From assembly GCA_964196565.1 (NCBI GenBank), contig CAXMUH010000101.1, positions 1-6,676 on the forward strand: a stretch of 6,676 bases of DNA, in the 5' to 3' direction. This DNA comes from 2-12-FULL-42-15 sp964196565. Lineage in GTDB: Bacteria; Pseudomonadota; Gammaproteobacteria; Coxiellales; Coxiellaceae. Position numbers and translations under genes: made by a program. The first letter of the stretch is position 1, and the number at the start of each line of letters is the position of its first letter. The notes beneath the pieces are model-generated. The model saw only the letters and a list, made by a program, of their open reading frames with translations. It ran no database searches and was not told the origin of the DNA. Shown piece after piece: positions 4,768-6,676 of the stretch.

Positions 4768-6348
4768 ATGAAGCATTCTAAAATCATTATCATTGGTAGT
4801 GGCCCAGCTGGGACTTCTGTAGCATGGCCTTTAGTCAAAGCTGGATTACAGGTTTTAATGATTGATGCTGGCGCCACAAGTAAAGCGTCAGCTATTGAAA
4901 AGGGGGATCTGCAAAGCATACGAGAATCCTTTGGTCCAAATGCGGATCTTTTTATTGATGATGATTTAAATCATATACTGGAAAATGAAAACAATTCACC
5001 CAAGCTGCGCTCGCCACGCTATCAATATGTTTTTGATAATTTTATAAAGCGTTATAATATTAAGCTTAATAATTTTAAAGCGGTGGGTTCTCTGGCAAAG
5101 GGTGGCCTCTCAAATGCCTGGGGTGCGGTATGTTACACTTTTAGCCCGCAAGAATTTTACCCAGATTATAGCGTTTACCAAGCGCTGGTTAAATCCTATC
5201 TCAAAGTGGCTCTGCGAATCGGCATCAGTGGACCACGGTTTGATAATCTCAGCAAGCATTTTCTCCCTCAAATCAAAGTACAAAAATCATTGGCGCTGCA
5301 TCCCAGCTGTGAATACCTATTTAATAGATACAATCAACAATTTTTTAAAAATTTCACCTTAGGCCAACCCAGAACTGCTGTTATCACTGAAGACTTCAAC
5401 CAACGCAAAGCCTGCCAATTGCAAAATATGTGCCTTTGGGGATGCAGTGAACACGCCATCTATAATGCTGCAGATGAAATTAAAGACCTTAAACAATACT
5501 CAAACTTTACTTATTTAAACGATGTGTTTGTAGACGAAATTGTCAAAAAAGGTAATCAATACTGCATTGAAGGGACACAGATAAGCAACAATAGCAGCAT
5601 TCAACTTTATTGCGATATTATTATTGTTGCTGCCGGAACAATCGGTTCTACTATACTAACCCTAAAATATACAAAAACATTCAATCAGCCGTTACGCTTA
5701 TTATCAAACCCGTGCGTTGCTAGCGCTTATATCATTCCAAAGCGTTTAGGAAATGCAATAACTAAAAAGTCCTTTGGTATGGGCCAATTAGCCTTTAATA
5801 TTGATGATGTTTTTGGAACAGTTTATACACCAGAAGGCTTATTAGCGAATGAGCTGATTAATCACCTCCCTTTTACCAGGCCCAATGCAATTAAGCTCAC
5901 AAAATATCTAACCTCATCGATGTTGCTGACCAATTGCTTTTTACCGGGAAGCAGAAGCCGCAACACACTGCAAATCAAAGACGGTGCTGCGCATATCGAA
6001 GGGAAGCACGTCAATATAAATAAAAATATAACAAAAGAACTGCGACGATCAATGCGTAGATTAGGCGCCTGGCCATTACCCATGAGTTCAAAATCAACCG
6101 TGCCCGGAAGTGATATTCATTATGCCGGAACGCTGCCGATGTCAGTTGATCCAAAACCGTTGACCGTTAACGCGTTTGGTGAATTACATGGCCACAAGAA
6201 TTATTATATTGTTGATGGTTCTATTCTATCAATATTGCCAGCAAAAAATTTAACGTTCACCATTATGGCGAATGCCGATCGGATAGGTTGCCGACTCGCT
6301 GAATCTTTAACCACAAGCCAAGCAAAATCCGAAAAAGTAAGTATATAA
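4768..6348 (+). CDS. GMC-family FAD-dependent oxidoreductase with a Cys-x5-Cys-x3-Cys motif
   Basis: The product is a 526-residue predicted flavoprotein that would oxidise an alcohol or sugar hydroxyl. The N-terminus is a dinucleotide-binding fold, KIIIIGSGPAGTSVAW (5-20), with acidic Asp33 in MIDAG for the adenosine ribose. The second FAD motif is GSLAKGGLSNAWGA (107-120), and IIIVAAGTIGST (284-295) is typical of the family. The C-terminal GMC domain shows HYAGTLPM (451-458) and YIVDGSILSILPAKNLTFTI (480-499), giving His451 and Asn494 as the probable catalytic pair. Cys216, Cys222 and Cys226 form a cluster resembling the Fe-S motif of FAD glucose/gluconate-type dehydrogenases. There is no signal peptide, so a cytoplasmic or peripheral location is likely unless it is exported with a partner. 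The gene starts 13 bp after the gtrA-like stop, with no clear ribosome site, consistent with an operon. The substrate is unknown; lipid-linked sugar oxidation is an inference from context. Confidence 0.88.
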   Translation: MKHSKIIIIGSGPAGTSVAWPLVKAGLQVLMIDAGATSKASAIEKGDLQSIRESFGPNADLFIDDDLNHILENENNSPKLRSPRYQYVFDNFIKRYNIKLNNFKAVGSLAKGGLSNAWGAVCYTFSPQEFYPDYSVYQALVKSYLKVALRIGISGPRFDNLSKHFLPQIKVQKSLALHPSCEYLFNRYNQQFFKNFTLGQPRTAVITEDFNQRKACQLQNMCLWGCSEHAIYNAADEIKDLKQYSNFTYLNDVFVDEIVKKGNQYCIEGTQISNNSSIQLYCDIIIVAAGTIGSTILTLKYTKTFNQPLRLLSNPCVASAYIIPKRLGNAITKKSFGMGQLAFNIDDVFGTVYTPEGLLANELINHLPFTRPNAIKLTKYLTSSMLLTNCFLPGSRSRNTLQIKDGAAHIEGKHVNINKNITKELRRSMRRLGAWPLPMSSKSTVPGSDIHYAGTLPMSVDPKPLTVNAFGELHGHKNYYIVDGSILSILPAKNLTFTIMANADRIGCRLAESLTTSQAKSEKVSI

Positions 6349-6676
6349 GTTCAGCCCTACCTGACTGTGCTTTTTCTGTGAAAACGTTCGAGCGCGGTGA
6401 CAAAAAAATATTGGATATATTTCTCTGTCATGCATAATTGCAATGTGGAAAGGTTGCAGGACGTTCAGGTTTATTCAATTATGCGCTTCAGCCTCACGAA
6501 ACGGCTGATGAAATCTATAATCCTAGGGGGTCGACGGAGTCTATGCCTAGCGATGACAAAGGTGGTTTACCTAAAAAGGATAGATGTAATGTAAGCTAAT
6601 GTTATTAAGTAGTGTGAACACTTGCATTATACTTCTGAGGTCAGGTCTTCGATTATAAGATTCTGCATAAAAAAAC
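6349..6676. other. Right-hand region without a convincing gene
   Basis: These 328 bp carry no recognisable coding family. A GTG-initiated frame at 6397-6594 encodes 65 residues with many rare-looking juxtapositions and no ribosome site. A second frame from the TTG at about 6438 to the TAA at about 6598 overlaps it and reads a hydrophilic sequence (for example HETADEIYNPRGSTESMPSD); it too lacks a good start. Either could be the remnant of a decayed gene. Minor structures are a 9-bp inverted repeat (6432-6440 with 6476-6484), a short palindrome AGTGTGAACACT (6611-6622), a tandem AGGTCAGGTC (6638-6647), and promoter-like TTGGAT/CATAAT 16 bp apart (6411-6416, 6433-6438). No tRNA or strong terminator is seen. 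Confidence 0.5.
6432..6484. repeat. Spaced 9-bp inverted repeat in the gene-poor right end
   Basis: GCATAATTG at 6432-6440 is repeated in exact inverse complement as CAATTATGC at 6476-6484, with 35 bp between the arms. The first arm overlaps the promoter-like CATAAT at 6433-6438. The match is real, but its length could arise by chance in AT-rich DNA. Confidence 0.3.

Noticed and set aside
4722..4919. Minus-strand frame over the GtrA/oxidoreductase junction
   Set aside because: It is antisense to the FAD-binding N-terminus and has no recognisable features.
5862..6083. Minus-strand frame inside the oxidoreductase gene
   Set aside because: It is antisense to a complete GMC coding frame with conserved C-terminal motifs.
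6348..6375. Possible intrinsic terminator after the oxidoreductase gene
   Set aside because: The hairpin (about six pairs with a bulge, loop CCCTAC) is weak and the TTTTT run is four bases away from it, so I do not call it.

Overview
The window is AT-rich bacterial DNA with compact genes, short Shine-Dalgarno sites and sigma70-like hexamers. The protein families fit a low-GC gammaproteobacterium, possibly Legionella/Coxiella-like: a Tag-type glycosylase, a lipid A biosynthesis N-terminal domain (LAB_N) protein beside a DPM1-like glycosyltransferase, and an ArnT-like transferase. The taxonomic placement is inferred from gene content and composition, not from a marker gene.

Layout, left to right. 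The first 482 bases hold the 5' part of tag (DNA-3-methyladenine glycosylase I) on the minus strand, cut by the window edge. A divergent promoter region of about 80 bp follows. Next is a plus-strand GT-C membrane glycosyltransferase of the ArnT/PMT type (566-2140, GTG start). Its last 17 bp overlap, tail to tail, a minus-strand pair: a LAB_N membrane protein (2124-2438), preceded in transcription by a soluble DPM1-like GT2 glycosyltransferase (2431-3156). A second divergent intergenic region (3157-3349) carries a long imperfect hairpin and promoter-like hexamers on both strands. It leads into a plus-strand operon: a membrane-anchored GT2 (3350-4360), a GtrA-family membrane protein (4335-4754) and a GMC-type FAD oxidoreductase (4768-6348). 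The last 328 bp (6349-6676) hold no convincing gene.

How the genes may work together (inference). The GT2 proteins resemble enzymes that load a sugar onto polyprenyl phosphate. GtrA proteins are putative flippases or accessory factors for such lipids, and LAB_N proteins are small multi-helix membrane proteins often found beside the same kinds of GT2. The ArnT-like enzyme is the sort of periplasm-facing transferase that uses the flipped lipid-linked sugar. The locus therefore looks like a cell-envelope glycan or lipid A modification island with two synthase/membrane-partner pairs and one visible GT-C transferase. The oxidoreductase may oxidise the sugar, its lipid carrier or an unrelated alcohol. 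It carries a three-cysteine motif reminiscent of Fe-S-containing GMC dehydrogenases. The tag gene is an unrelated DNA-repair neighbour.
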